Positions 42,860-52,210 of a stretch of DNA of 55,084 bases are shown here, piece by piece. Below the pieces are notes generated by a model that saw only the letters and a program-made list of their open reading frames with translations, was not told the DNA's origin and made no database searches. Both the position numbers and the translations under genes were made by a program. Source of the DNA: Deltaproteobacteria bacterium (lineage in GTDB: Bacteria; Desulfobacterota; Desulfuromonadia; Desulfuromonadales; BM103); NCBI GenBank assembly GCA_024636215.1, contig JAGXHL010000012.1, forward strand, positions 1 through 55,084, written 5' to 3'. The first letter of the stretch is position 1, and the number at the start of each line of letters is the position of its first letter.

Positions 42860-45223
42860 ATGAAGTTGCGTTCAAAAATACTCCTGGCACTGGTTTCAGT
42901 CAGTGTTGTGCCCCTCGTAATTTCCTTTCTGATGATCGGTGGCATGGTTTCTGATCAGCTCGAAGTTCAGATGCAGGAGCGTGCTCAGGATTCGGCCAAT
43001 TTTATTGAACAGACAACCACCGGGGCATCGACTGACAACCTGAAGCTGGTCCGGCTGCTGGCCAGCAACCCTTTCATGGTCAACGCGGTTTATTCTGCAG
43101 CTTTGAATGGCGATAATGCTCAGCTGGTCAGTGTCTTTGGCAGCCTCGAAGACCTGCCTTTTGACCAGATTCAGGTCCTCGACAAGGAGGGTCAGCGACT
43201 CTTCCGCAGCTTTGCCAATGCAGGGGAGGAGATTCCTGCTACCTCGGGTGTTGAGCAGCCGGTTATCGAGGCGAGTCTGGAAGGCGATGTCTATGCCGAA
43301 AGCGGCATGTTCGATGGCCGGATGGCGATTACCGCTGCGGCACCGATCAGCATGTATGGTGACGCCATCGGTCATCTGGTCGGCGTCACCTATTTCGATA
43401 AAACGCTGGCGGACCGTTTAAAAGCGCTCAGCCGCATGGAGATTGCTTTTTTTGATGAAACCGGTGTGTATACCTCAACCTCTCCGGATCTCGCAAAACT
43501 TGATTTGAATGCGATTCTTCAGGCGAGCAGTTTCGAAGCGCAGGTCAATGGGGTTCATCACCATATTTTCTATAACTCGATTGCCGGTAAAAACCGTGGT
43601 GTGCTGATGGCCCTCGACGTGACCACGCTGGATGGAGCCAAGCACAGTCTGCAACAAGCCCTGTTGGTCACAACTTTGATTGTTGCGGCGCTTTCTGTTG
43701 TTATCGGGCTGCTCATAGCCGCCGGCATTATCAGGCCTCTGCGCGAAGTGGTGGCCCATCTGCGGGAAATCTCTGCCGGTGGCGGCGATCTGAGCCGGGA
43801 ACTGGTTGTGCGGACCTCCGATGAAGTCGGTGAACTCTCCGAGTGTTTCAATGCGTTTCTGGCCCGCCAGCGTGAGATGGTCGGGCGCATTCGTGATGTA
43901 ACCAAAGACCTGACCACGGCCAACGAACAGATCCGCAACTCTTCTCATGAAGTCATGGAGGGCGCTGTGCGTCAATCACAGGCTCTGGAGGAGTCCACCA
44001 AGGCGATTGAGGGGATCGACGAAGCGGCTGGTGGCATTGCCGAAAGTACCGGCAACCTGGTTAGCGCTGCGGAAGAGAGTTCTTCGGCGACTCTGCAGCT
44101 GGGTGCCACGATCGAGGAAATTGCCTCCCAGATGGAGAAGCTGTTCAGTACGGTTGATGAAATCTCCAGCTCGATCAACGAGATGTCGGTCGCCAGTCAG
44201 GAAGTCGCTGAGAATGTCGGCATCCTCTCTTCCTCAACCGAGGTGACGGTCTCGTCGATGCTGGAGATGGACGCGTCGATCAAAGAGATTGAGGGCAACG
44301 CCGTAGAGACCAGTAAACTGGCCAATGAGGCGGCAGAAGATGCCCAGCGTGGCATGCAGACGGTCGAAGAGACGATCCGCGGCATTGAATCGATTCGTCT
44401 GACGGTGGATCGGGCCAGCGAGGCGATCATGGATCTGGGCAACCAGTCGAGCGCGATCGGCAAGATCCTGACTGTTATCGATGAAGTCGCTGATCAGACC
44501 AGCCTGTTGGCTCTGAATGCGGCGATTATTGCGGCCCAGGCGGGAGAACACGGTAAAGGTTTTGCCGTCGTCGCAGATGAGATTCGCGAGTTGGCCGAAC
44601 GCACGGCGGTCTCGACCCGCGAGATAGGCACCATCATCGCCAATCTCCAGGAGGGCACCCAGGAGGCCGTTGTCGCCATGAAGGCCGGCAGCGAACAGGT
44701 TCACCAGGAGGTGAAACGCTCCAAAGCCTCCAGTGTCGCACTGGATAAAATCCGTAGCAGTACACTGAAGGCAATGGACCAGGTGAATGGTATTGTTCGT
44801 GCTACAGAAGAACAGGCTCGTGGCAGTCGTCAGGTCACAGATTCCATGAACCAGGTGGCCGCCATGCTGGAGCAGATTGCTTCAGCGATCAACCAGCAGA
44901 CATCAGGTGCCCGTCAGCTCGCCGAAGGTGCCGAGGCGATGCGTGACATTGCCGCCCATGGTAAACAGAGCACCAGTGAGCAGACCAAGGGCAGTCGCCA
45001 GATCAACGAGAGCATGGAGCAGATTCGTTGCATGATCGCGCTGATTGATGATTCGACCCGTTCCCTGACTCAGCGCAGCCGTGACGTTGTTGACGCCGTG
45101 GGCAGTGTCCACAAGGTCGCCGAAAGCAATGCCAGCCGTACTGCGGAACTGGACCACGTGGTCGAGACACTGACGCGCCTGACGGCGGCCCTCGAGGAGG
45201 AGGTCGAAGTCTTTAAAATATGA
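42860..45223 (+). CDS. methyl-accepting chemotaxis protein
   Basis: A 787-residue receptor: transmembrane helix (about 8-30), large extracytoplasmic domain (about 32-270), second helix ([20 protein letters not shown], about 270-292), HAMP (to about 345), and a long signalling region with the tip [20 protein letters not shown] and [16 protein letters not shown]. The sensor domain includes [17 protein letters not shown], resembling a Cache-type fold. The stop codon overlaps the next gene by four bases. Pairing with the upstream PstS-like gene suggests it could sense the bound ligand indirectly. No Che genes are adjacent; the main set is 23 kb upstream. Confidence 0.92.
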   Translation: MKLRSKILLALVSVSVVPLVISFLMIGGMVSDQLEVQMQERAQDSANFIEQTTTGASTDNLKLVRLLASNPFMVNAVYSAALNGDNAQLVSVFGSLEDLPFDQIQVLDKEGQRLFRSFANAGEEIPATSGVEQPVIEASLEGDVYAESGMFDGRMAITAAAPISMYGDAIGHLVGVTYFDKTLADRLKALSRMEIAFFDETGVYTSTSPDLAKLDLNAILQASSFEAQVNGVHHHIFYNSIAGKNRGVLMALDVTTLDGAKHSLQQALLVTTLIVAALSVVIGLLIAAGIIRPLREVVAHLREISAGGGDLSRELVVRTSDEVGELSECFNAFLARQREMVGRIRDVTKDLTTANEQIRNSSHEVMEGAVRQSQALEESTKAIEGIDEAAGGIAESTGNLVSAAEESSSATLQLGATIEEIASQMEKLFSTVDEISSSINEMSVASQEVAENVGILSSSTEVTVSSMLEMDASIKEIEGNAVETSKLANEAAEDAQRGMQTVEETIRGIESIRLTVDRASEAIMDLGNQSSAIGKILTVIDEVADQTSLLALNAAIIAAQAGEHGKGFAVVADEIRELAERTAVSTREIGTIIANLQEGTQEAVVAMKAGSEQVHQEVKRSKASSVALDKIRSSTLKAMDQVNGIVRATEEQARGSRQVTDSMNQVAAMLEQIASAINQQTSGARQLAEGAEAMRDIAAHGKQSTSEQTKGSRQINESMEQIRCMIALIDDSTRSLTQRSRDVVDAVGSVHKVAESNASRTAELDHVVETLTRLTAALEEEVEVFKI

Positions 45224-46008
45224 CCGGGCCTTCTCTCAAACTGACAGTGCTGGGATCGGGGACCAGCACCGGTGTCCCCGTTCTCGGTTGCCACTGTGCC
45301 GTTTGTTCTTCGAGTGATCCACGCAACAACCGAACCCGTTGCAGCGTGTTGCTCGAATGGTCGGATCGCAAAATCCTCATCGATACGTCGACCGATTTTC
45401 GTCAGCAGGCTTTGCGTGAGGGCATCGAACAGATCGACGGCGTTCTCTTTACCCATGCCCACGCTGACCACGTGCACGGCATTGACGATTTGCGCACCTT
45501 CACACTGCGGACCGGCAGCGCGATCCCCGTTTATGCAGAGCGCGGGGTTCTCGATCGCATCAGGGGGTTGTTCAGTTATATTTTCAGTGAGGCGGATACG
45601 CCGGGTTACCGGCCGCGGTTACAGGTGAACGAGGTTGACGGCCCTTTTGAGCTGTTTGGTCAAGTATTGGTGCCGATTCCTCTGCTGCATGGCCCGGGCG
45701 AATCCCTGGGCTACCGGGTGGGCAATCTGGCTTACCTGGTCGATTGCAGCGCCCTTCCCGAAGCCTCCTGGCAGCTCCTCGAGGGGGTGGAGGTGTTGAT
45801 TATTGATGCCTTGAGATTCCGCGAGCATGAGTCGCATTTCAGTGTCAGCCAGGCGATCGAGGTGTCCAGAAAATTGCGGGTTCAGAGAACTCTTCTGACC
45901 CACCTGACTCATGATATCGATTATCCGCGGCATGCTGTGGGCTTGCCCGATGGTGTTGAGTTTGCTTATGACGGGCAGACCCTGAGCCTGCCACTTTCGG
46001 GAACATAA
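45220..46008 (+). CDS. metallo-beta-lactamase-fold hydrolase, PhnP-like
   Basis: A 262-residue metal-dependent phosphodiesterase-type enzyme. The opening [22 protein letters not shown] and the metal motif [13 protein letters not shown] are those of the PhnP/RNase Z-related group; further ligands are in PLLHGPG, VDCSALP and [10 protein letters not shown]. PhnP hydrolyses cyclic phosphodiesters in phosphonate breakdown, but the other phn genes are absent here, so a different phosphodiester is likely. The ATG overlaps the receptor stop codon by four bases, a coupling whose meaning is unclear. Confidence 0.87.
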   Translation: MTGPSLKLTVLGSGTSTGVPVLGCHCAVCSSSDPRNNRTRCSVLLEWSDRKILIDTSTDFRQQALREGIEQIDGVLFTHAHADHVHGIDDLRTFTLRTGSAIPVYAERGVLDRIRGLFSYIFSEADTPGYRPRLQVNEVDGPFELFGQVLVPIPLLHGPGESLGYRVGNLAYLVDCSALPEASWQLLEGVEVLIIDALRFREHESHFSVSQAIEVSRKLRVQRTLLTHLTHDIDYPRHAVGLPDGVEFAYDGQTLSLPLSGT

Positions 46009-46026
46009 CAGAACGATAGAGAACCT

Positions 46027-47865
46027 ATGCCGAAACATCAGGAAATACGCCTCCACGGCCATCTTAGCGACACCATCGAGTACTTTGCCATGGCGGCCTC
46101 GCGCGATGCCTACAGTCGGTACTTCTTCGAGGTCGACAGTGACAACCTGCGTTTTTTCTCGCCGGGCAACGAATTTATCCTTGGACCGGGGCAGATCAGT
46201 CATCGTGGCAACGGCGGCTCTTTCTGTGAATATATGTTCGGTGTTGACCAGCCTCTTTCCGACCTGGCCAAAACCGATGTGCGTAATCGACTGGTACTGT
46301 ACGGAACCTTCTACAAGGCAACCGATGGCAGTCTTCTCGACTTTACGCCGAAGACCGATGGCCAAAGCAGCTATGAACAGGTTTTCTTTGAAGGCAATGC
46401 TACGGTCAATTATTTCTTCTTTATGACCGGTTCGGTGTCGGGAAAATTACAGGAGCAGCAGGAGAACATTGCCCGTTTGCTCGGTAAGACCCTGAAACGC
46501 TCCGCCCATGTCGGTCTTGGTGACGACTCCGATCTGATTGATGAAATCTACTCCATGCTTGGTCACCGCAGTTCCCTCTACCTGATCAAGTTAATCAATA
46601 AAAAGCACAAGCAGTATCATGACGTATTCAAGGATCTTTACGAAGAATACAAAACCATCCCGGATCACGAATTTGAGAAACTGCAAGAGCTTGCCAATGC
46701 ACTTGAGATCGACCGCTATCAGCAGGAACGGATTCGTATCGATGTCATGTACAAGCATCCGGACAATCAGAGGATTGTCGACGAGTACAAGAACATTCTG
46801 ATTGAGTGCAATCTGAAAGGCAGCATCAACCAGCTGGAAAACGCTCGTCTGACCCGCCTGAAAACCCTTTCGGTGCGCAACAAGATTCCGGCGGCGCTCT
46901 TCTATACCCTCGACAAGATGCTCAAACATGACAAGCTGGTTGATCTCGATGAACAGGATTATCTGGCGGAAACCCGGCAGGTTCTGGAAGGGATCTTTTT
47001 TACCGAAGCTCAGATCGATGCCAGCATCAACTCCGAGGATATGTCATTGCTGCTGCACGCCAAGCGCCAGGCGAGCGAGAATCGCGATCATACCTTTGAG
47101 CACATCCTGCTGGAAACCGGCAAGGCGTGTGACGAAAAGATTCACGAAGGGGCTGATCTAAGCCTGCTTGAGCATTTCTCCTTCATCATCACTTACTTCG
47201 ATCGTTACGACAATACCTCCGCAGTGATCAACCAGCTCGCCTTTATGGAGAATGTCCATTTCGGTGAGGAGCAGATTCGCAGTCTGCTCGGCAACAAGAA
47301 GGCGTTTGACGAACTCGACGACAAACTCTGGAAGGATCTTTTTTTTCAACAGGTTTTTGAGAACAAGTATTTGGGTCAGTTTGGCCGCAAGAAGATTCTC
47401 TGCCTGCAAAAAGGGCTGGAGTTGATCGAAGACAGCCGTTTAACGATTGCCGCACTGGTGGATCAGTTGCTCGTGCTGGAGAAGCAGGAGCGTCTCTATG
47501 TGGTCCTGCTCGACCATGTCAAGGAGCGCATTCGTAACTTCTACTCCAAGTACAATACCCGCGCGGAGCAGGAGGCCCTGCTGGTCGAAGTGGCTGACGA
47601 GCTTTACAACAAGGGGCTTTACACCGGCGACATCCCGCTTGCCCAGTTCCACAACGTAGTTGTGAACATCAAGAAGGAGGCGATCTACCTGCATAACCTC
47701 CTGCCCAAAATCATCGCAGAGCGTGACACCGGCCTGCGTGAAGATTTCCTCGATAACAGCGGTCTTGACCGTTTCTACGTCGAAGAACTTGAGCGGGAAT
47801 ATTTCGAACTGAATGATCTCGACATGGAGAACCTCTATTTGATCCGCAAAGGCTACGCGGACTGA
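46027..47865 (+). CDS. large uncharacterised protein, 612 residues, possibly TIGR04442 family
   Basis: A cytosolic, acidic, mostly helical protein with no signal peptide or membrane segment. The first 150 residues look like a beta-rich domain (LHGHLSDTIEYFAMAASRDAY, CEYMFGVDQPLS, FFEGNATVNYFFFMTGSVSG) and the rest a long helical repeat (KKHKQYHDVFKDLYEEYK and many similar). I recall related proteins in Geobacter under TIGR04442 but am not certain. It starts 18 bases after the metallo-hydrolase gene and is followed by the EF-G paralogue after 30 bases. No catalytic motif was seen. Confidence 0.75.
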   Translation: MPKHQEIRLHGHLSDTIEYFAMAASRDAYSRYFFEVDSDNLRFFSPGNEFILGPGQISHRGNGGSFCEYMFGVDQPLSDLAKTDVRNRLVLYGTFYKATDGSLLDFTPKTDGQSSYEQVFFEGNATVNYFFFMTGSVSGKLQEQQENIARLLGKTLKRSAHVGLGDDSDLIDEIYSMLGHRSSLYLIKLINKKHKQYHDVFKDLYEEYKTIPDHEFEKLQELANALEIDRYQQERIRIDVMYKHPDNQRIVDEYKNILIECNLKGSINQLENARLTRLKTLSVRNKIPAALFYTLDKMLKHDKLVDLDEQDYLAETRQVLEGIFFTEAQIDASINSEDMSLLLHAKRQASENRDHTFEHILLETGKACDEKIHEGADLSLLEHFSFIITYFDRYDNTSAVINQLAFMENVHFGEEQIRSLLGNKKAFDELDDKLWKDLFFQQVFENKYLGQFGRKKILCLQKGLELIEDSRLTIAALVDQLLVLEKQERLYVVLLDHVKERIRNFYSKYNTRAEQEALLVEVADELYNKGLYTGDIPLAQFHNVVVNIKKEAIYLHNLLPKIIAERDTGLREDFLDNSGLDRFYVEELEREYFELNDLDMENLYLIRKGYAD

Positions 47866-47895
47866 TTTTCCCTCTTTCCGATTGCGAGCTTCGTC

Positions 47896-49962
47896 ATGAG
47901 CCAACCCGCACTCAAGCAGATCCGCAATATCGGCATTATCTCGCACATTGACGCCGGCAAGACGACCGTCTCCGAGCGCATCCTCTACTACTGTGGTGAA
48001 ATCCATAAGCTGGGCGAAGTTCATGATGGCCTGGCAACCATGGACTGGATGGCTCAGGAACAAGACCGCGGCATCACGATCACGGCGACCAGCACCAGCT
48101 GTCGTTGGCGGGACATCTGGATCAACCTGATCGATACGCCGGGGCATATCGATTTCACGATTGAAGTGGAGCGGTCCCTGCGCGTACTCGATGGCGCCGT
48201 GGCCATCTTCAGTGCCGTTGAAGGTGTTCAGCCGCAAAGTGAATCGGTCTGGCACCAGGCCGACCGCTACACTGTGCCGCGAATCTGTCTGATCAACAAG
48301 ATGGATCGTATCGGCGCCGATTATCAGGCCGTTCTGGAACAGCTCCGGGAACGTCTCGGTGCGCGGCCGGTGCTGATGCAACTGCCGCTTGGCGAAGAAG
48401 GCGGCTTCCTGGGAGTCGTGAGTCTGGTCGATGAGGTCGTGCAAAGCTTTGCCGAAGACGACCTGGGTATGAAAATTACCTCTTCTGCCGTTGCCGAAGA
48501 GCTCCGGGAAACAGTCACCGCAGCCAGAGAGGCCATCATTGAAGCGGCTGCAGACTGGGACGACGAGTTGCTGGCAGATTTTTTGGAAGGTCGAGAGATT
48601 GCCGCAGAGCGCATCCTTGCTGCCTTACGCAAGGGCGTGATTGCCGGAGAGCTTTTTCCCGTCTTTCTCGGCTCGGCCTTACGCAACAAGGGCGTGCAGC
48701 CGATCCTCGATGCAGTGGCCGATCTCTTGCCTTCACCGCTCGACCTGCCACCCGTTTCAGTCAGAGATCCGGGTGATGGAACAGACCTGCTGCTGCCCTG
48801 TGATACCGCCGGTCCCTTGTGCGCCCTTGCTTTTAAAGTCCTCTCCGATGAAGGCCGCAAGCTGACCTACCTGAGGATTTATTCCGGAGAGTTGCAGGCG
48901 GGCGCTACCCTTTTGAATGCGACGCGCAAGGTTCAGGAGCGGGCGGCGCGGCTGTTTCGCATGCATGCCCACAAGCGCGAACGCATTGATGCAGCGCGTG
49001 CCGGGGATATCGTCGCCGTCGCAGGTCTTAAGGAAGCCTTAACCGGAGACACCCTCTGCGGCATTGAACAGCCCCTTATGCTCGCGGGTCTTTCCATCCC
49101 GGAACCGGTCGTCTCTCTGGCGGTCGAGCCACGCCAGGTTCAGGACCGTGATAAGCTGCTTTTGTCACTGGAAAAGCTGCAGTGGGAAGATCCGACCTTC
49201 CGTGTGAGGGAGGATCAGGACACCGGGCAGACGGTTTTGACCGGAATGGGCGAATTACATCTGGAAGTAATTATACGCCGCCTGGCCGATGATTTTGGCG
49301 TCGAGGTCAATGCCGGTCAACCGCAGGTCGTTTATCGCGAAAGTATTTCTGCTGAGGCCAGCCACACCGAAGTCTTTGAGCGTGAGATCGATGGCAAACT
49401 GCAGAGAGGTGAAGTCAACCTGAGGGTCGTACCGTCTGAACGTGGCTCCGGGACCGAGATTGTTCTGCCATCACCTGACACGGAAGGCTTAACCGAAGAA
49501 TTGCTCGGCGCACTGCGGGAAACCTTGCAGATGGCCCTTGGCTCCGGAGTGCAGATCGGTTACCCGATGGTTGATTTGCGTGTCGTCGTCGATGCCGTTC
49601 CGGTCACCCCGGGAGTGACCTCCGTGCTCGGCCTTCGTGCCGCCGCTCAGCGAGGCCTGACCCTGGCCATCCGGTCAGCAAAGCCTGTTTTGCTGGAACC
49701 GGTCATGGCCCTGGAAATTACCTCTCCAGGAGAATTCTCCGGCAAGGTTTACAGCGGCCTGCAGCAGAAGGGTGGACGCGTTGAAAGCATGGAGTCGCGA
49801 GAGGTTGTCGATCTTGTCCGCGCCCACATCCCTCTCTCGGCAATGTTCGGTTACATGACTGAACTCCGTAGTGCCACCCAGGGCCGCGGATCCTTTACCA
49901 TGGAATTCAGCCATTATGATAAAGTCTCCGCTGCCGTCATGGAGCGGCTTGGGCTGAAATAA
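47896..49962 (+). CDS. elongation factor G paralogue
   Basis: A 688-residue translational GTPase that catalyses ribosome translocation or recycling. G1 is [14 protein letters not shown], switch [19 protein letters not shown]3 [12 protein letters not shown]4 [10 protein letters not shown]. Domains II to V follow, with the EF-G end [19 protein letters not shown] complete. The typical neighbours of the main fusA (rpsL, rpsG, tuf) are absent, so this looks like the second EF-G found in many deltaproteobacteria, which may be specialised for recycling or stress. No gene number is assigned. ATG 47896 is used; GCGAGC upstream is weak. Confidence 0.92.
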   Translation: MSQPALKQIRNIGIISHIDAGKTTVSERILYYCGEIHKLGEVHDGLATMDWMAQEQDRGITITATSTSCRWRDIWINLIDTPGHIDFTIEVERSLRVLDGAVAIFSAVEGVQPQSESVWHQADRYTVPRICLINKMDRIGADYQAVLEQLRERLGARPVLMQLPLGEEGGFLGVVSLVDEVVQSFAEDDLGMKITSSAVAEELRETVTAAREAIIEAAADWDDELLADFLEGREIAAERILAALRKGVIAGELFPVFLGSALRNKGVQPILDAVADLLPSPLDLPPVSVRDPGDGTDLLLPCDTAGPLCALAFKVLSDEGRKLTYLRIYSGELQAGATLLNATRKVQERAARLFRMHAHKRERIDAARAGDIVAVAGLKEALTGDTLCGIEQPLMLAGLSIPEPVVSLAVEPRQVQDRDKLLLSLEKLQWEDPTFRVREDQDTGQTVLTGMGELHLEVIIRRLADDFGVEVNAGQPQVVYRESISAEASHTEVFEREIDGKLQRGEVNLRVVPSERGSGTEIVLPSPDTEGLTEELLGALRETLQMALGSGVQIGYPMVDLRVVVDAVPVTPGVTSVLGLRAAAQRGLTLAIRSAKPVLLEPVMALEITSPGEFSGKVYSGLQQKGGRVESMESREVVDLVRAHIPLSAMFGYMTELRSATQGRGSFTMEFSHYDKVSAAVMERLGLK

Positions 49963-50080
49963 CTTCGAGCCAGATCGGGGCATGAAGACCTTTCAGAAGA
50001 GACACCGGCCTGTTTGTCTCAAGCTGTTTTGTTCGACCTCTTAAATCGACCATAAATATTAAAATCCATATAAATAATTC

Positions 50081-50115
50081 TTGACACCTGCTTGCCTCTG
50101 CGGCATATTGCCGCA
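50081..50115 (+). promoter_or_regulatory. promoter with palindromic operator for the 38-residue protein gene
   Basis: TTGACA at 50081-50086, 17-base spacer, CATATT at 50104-50109. The perfect palindrome TGCGGCA-TAT-TGCCGCA (50099-50115) covers the -10 element, so a dimeric regulator binding there should block transcription. Confidence 0.6.
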
Positions 50116-50170
50116 AATTTTACCGGTATTTGTATCAGAAGATTCTTTAAAACTTAGGAGCCTTGTTGCT

Positions 50171-50287
50171 ATGAAGACGTCAAAACTGAATAATTCTTTG
50201 CTTACTGTTGCTCGTGCACTGTATGTTTTTGTTACCATCGCCGCAGTCTGTGGTGCTCTGGCCCTGTTGAATGTCGGTGGCCACTGA
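50171..50287 (+). CDS. 38-residue single-pass membrane protein
   Basis: A tiny gene with its own promoter, a leader of about 55 bases, AGGAG ten bases before the ATG, and a strong terminator, so it is very likely expressed by itself. The product begins MKTSKLNNSLLTVARALY and has one hydrophobic helix (VFVTIAAVCGALALLNV) ending GGH. A longer open frame from 50081 overlaps the promoter and is not used. I do not recognise it. It resembles the 48-residue proteins only in size. Confidence 0.75.
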   Translation: MKTSKLNNSLLTVARALYVFVTIAAVCGALALLNVGGH

Positions 50288-50317
50288 CGCACTCAAAACA
50301 ACTCAACAATTCTCCAG

Positions 50318-50349
50318 GGGCGATCTGAACAGATCGCCCTTTGCTTTTT
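50318..50349 (+). terminator. Rho-independent terminator of the 38-residue protein gene
   Basis: GGGCGATCTG (50318-50327) pairs with CAGATCGCCC (50330-50339), followed by TTTGCTTTTT to 50349. Confidence 0.9.
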
Positions 50350-50477
50350 GGGGCGAACGGGCTCTGAGGAGAGGGCAGAAAACCAGATTCTGCGCTTTGC
50401 CGTTGCGTAAGAGGCCTGAATATCTATAATGCTCTCATTGATCTGGTTCTTGGTAACGCATATCGAATGGAGATGTT

Positions 50478-51818
50478 ATGGAAATCGAACGGGGTGCGGG
50501 TAAGATCGCCAAGTGTTTGAAATTGATGCTCAATGATAAGCCGGGGCATCTGGCGAGCGTGATGGCTGCCATTGCAGCGCAGAATGCCAGCGTTGGTGAT
50601 ATCCATCTGGTCAGGGTCGGACGCACGCACAACACGCGCGAGATCGTGGTTTACGTTGATTCCGAGCAGCAGTTTGAAGAGGTGGTTGAAGCGATCGCTA
50701 ACCTGGAAGGGATCATCATCGAGGATGAGATCGACCTGGTTCACCAGGTCCATGAGGGCGGCAAGATTGCCACCAAAAGCCAGGTCAGGATTGAGACGAT
50801 TACCGATGTCCGCCAGATTTACACGCCAGGTGTCGCTGCCATCTGCACTGATATCCAGCGCCATCCCGAACACGCATACAAGTACACGTCGATTCCCAAT
50901 CAGGTGGCCATTGTCACCAACGGCACGGCAATCCTCGGTCTTGGTGACATTGGTGCCGTGGCCGGAATGCCGGTCATGGAAGGCAAGGCCGTGCTCTTTG
51001 ATCACCTGGTCGGAGTCAGCGGCGTACCGATCCTGATCCAGAATCATGATCCCAAAGTGATTATTGACACGGTCCGAAATATTGCGCCGACCTTCGGCGC
51101 GATCAAGCTGGAAGATATCAAGGCACCGGAGTGCTTCGAGATAGAAGATGTGCTCGATGCCGAACTGGATATCCCGGTGATGCATGACGATCAGCACGGT
51201 ACAGCCGTCGTGGTCCTTGCCGCTTTGCTCAATGCCACCCGTTTCTCCGGACTGATGCTGAAGAAATCGGTGGTGGGTGTAATCGGTTTAGGCGCTGCCG
51301 GCATGGGCATCAGCAAGCTGCTCCTGTCCTACGGCGTCAAGACGGTGATCGGAACCGACCTTGATGAGGCGGCTTGTGAGCGACTGGTGGCTGTCGGGGG
51401 AATAGTCGGTTCTCTGGATGAGGTGATGAAGAAGTCTCACGTTGTGATCGCCACAACCGGTTGTCCCGGCCTCATCAAGCCGGAGATGATACGTAAAGGC
51501 TCAGTGGTTCTGGCTCTGTCCAATCCCAATCCGGAGATCCAGCCGGATCTGGCCGTACAGGCAGGGGCCTCCTTCGCGGCCGACGGCAAGAGCGTCAACA
51601 ACGCTCTGGCCTTCCCTGGATTATTCAGGGGGGCACTCAATGTCAGAGCGACCCGCATCAACAACAAGATGAAGATCGCCGCCGCCAAGGCCATCGCCAA
51701 GCATGCCGAAGAGAATGAGCTGGTCCCTTCCCTGCTGCATGCCAGCGTCCATAAGGAAGTCACCGCTGCGGTCGAGCGTGCCGCTCTCGAATCGGGGGTT
51801 ATCAAGCACTGGGATTGA
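50478..51818 (+). CDS. malic enzyme with N-terminal ACT domain
   Basis: A 446-residue enzyme that decarboxylates malate to pyruvate with NAD(P). An ACT domain (about 1-85, LKLMLNDKPGHLASVMAAIA) is expected to bind a regulatory amino acid. The catalytic part has RQIYTPGVAAIC, the metal-binding VMHDDQHGTA, and the dinucleotide fold VVGVIGLGAAGMG, and ends with the malic-enzyme block VNNALAFPGLFRGAL. The length is that of the short bacterial form. GGAGATGTT precedes the ATG. It stands alone between two terminators and could feed pyruvate or acetate metabolism. Confidence 0.93.
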   Translation: MEIERGAGKIAKCLKLMLNDKPGHLASVMAAIAAQNASVGDIHLVRVGRTHNTREIVVYVDSEQQFEEVVEAIANLEGIIIEDEIDLVHQVHEGGKIATKSQVRIETITDVRQIYTPGVAAICTDIQRHPEHAYKYTSIPNQVAIVTNGTAILGLGDIGAVAGMPVMEGKAVLFDHLVGVSGVPILIQNHDPKVIIDTVRNIAPTFGAIKLEDIKAPECFEIEDVLDAELDIPVMHDDQHGTAVVVLAALLNATRFSGLMLKKSVVGVIGLGAAGMGISKLLLSYGVKTVIGTDLDEAACERLVAVGGIVGSLDEVMKKSHVVIATTGCPGLIKPEMIRKGSVVLALSNPNPEIQPDLAVQAGASFAADGKSVNNALAFPGLFRGALNVRATRINNKMKIAAAKAIAKHAEENELVPSLLHASVHKEVTAAVERAALESGVIKHWD

Positions 51819-52210
51819 TCGGATAATAAGCAGGCTTTTTCAGGTCTTTTGGAAGAGTTGTTTTGATGTAAAAAGAAGGGGCTGGCAATCGATTTGCCAA
51901 CCCCTTCTTTGTGTTACAGTGACTACTCGGAGACTACAGTTCAGGAGCGCTTGATGTTTTGAAACGCCTGCTTGGTCGTCTGACCGTCCCTGAGCTTTTG
52001 TGCCAAAATGAAGCTTCACCAGCCGCTGAGGTCTTTGTCTGCAACGGTAAAAGATTGACCGTTTGTTATGAATTGGCTATCTTAAGAATGTTTGAATTTG
52101 CATGTTTTTTCAGGGGGATAAAGTGACCAAGAGCTACGCATCGTAGACTTTTAGGACCGCACTGGCCGGCATTGCTCGGCTGTGCGGTCTTGTTGCTTTT
52201 GGAGCTTGAT
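51819..52210. other. 392-base intergenic region before the restriction gene
   Basis: Holds the malic enzyme terminator at 51872-51910. From 51959 to about 52127 a TTG-initiated 55-codon frame exists (starts LKRLLGRLTVPELL), preceded by AGGAGC, but it has no recognisable content and is not called. GACCGCAC and GTGCGGTC near 52153-52190 form an 8-bp stem followed by TTGTTGCTTTT, a possible terminator or attenuator just before hsdR. Confidence 0.4.
51872..51915 (+). terminator. terminator of the malic enzyme gene
   Basis: AAAGAAGGGG pairs with CCCCTTCTTT (51901-51910), with an inner TGGCAA/TTGCCA stem after one mismatch and loop TCGAT. The T-rich end of the stem continues as GTGTT. Confidence 0.8.

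Noticed and set aside
50171..50287. The 38-residue protein as a fourth member of the 48-residue family
   Set aside because: Beyond the MK start and one helix, there is no shared ending (AWPALAY-GAK-FN) and the length differs.
51959..52127. TTG-started 55-codon frame as a real gene
   Set aside because: No similarity, no ATG and overlap with a region that looks like leader DNA; kept only as a note.
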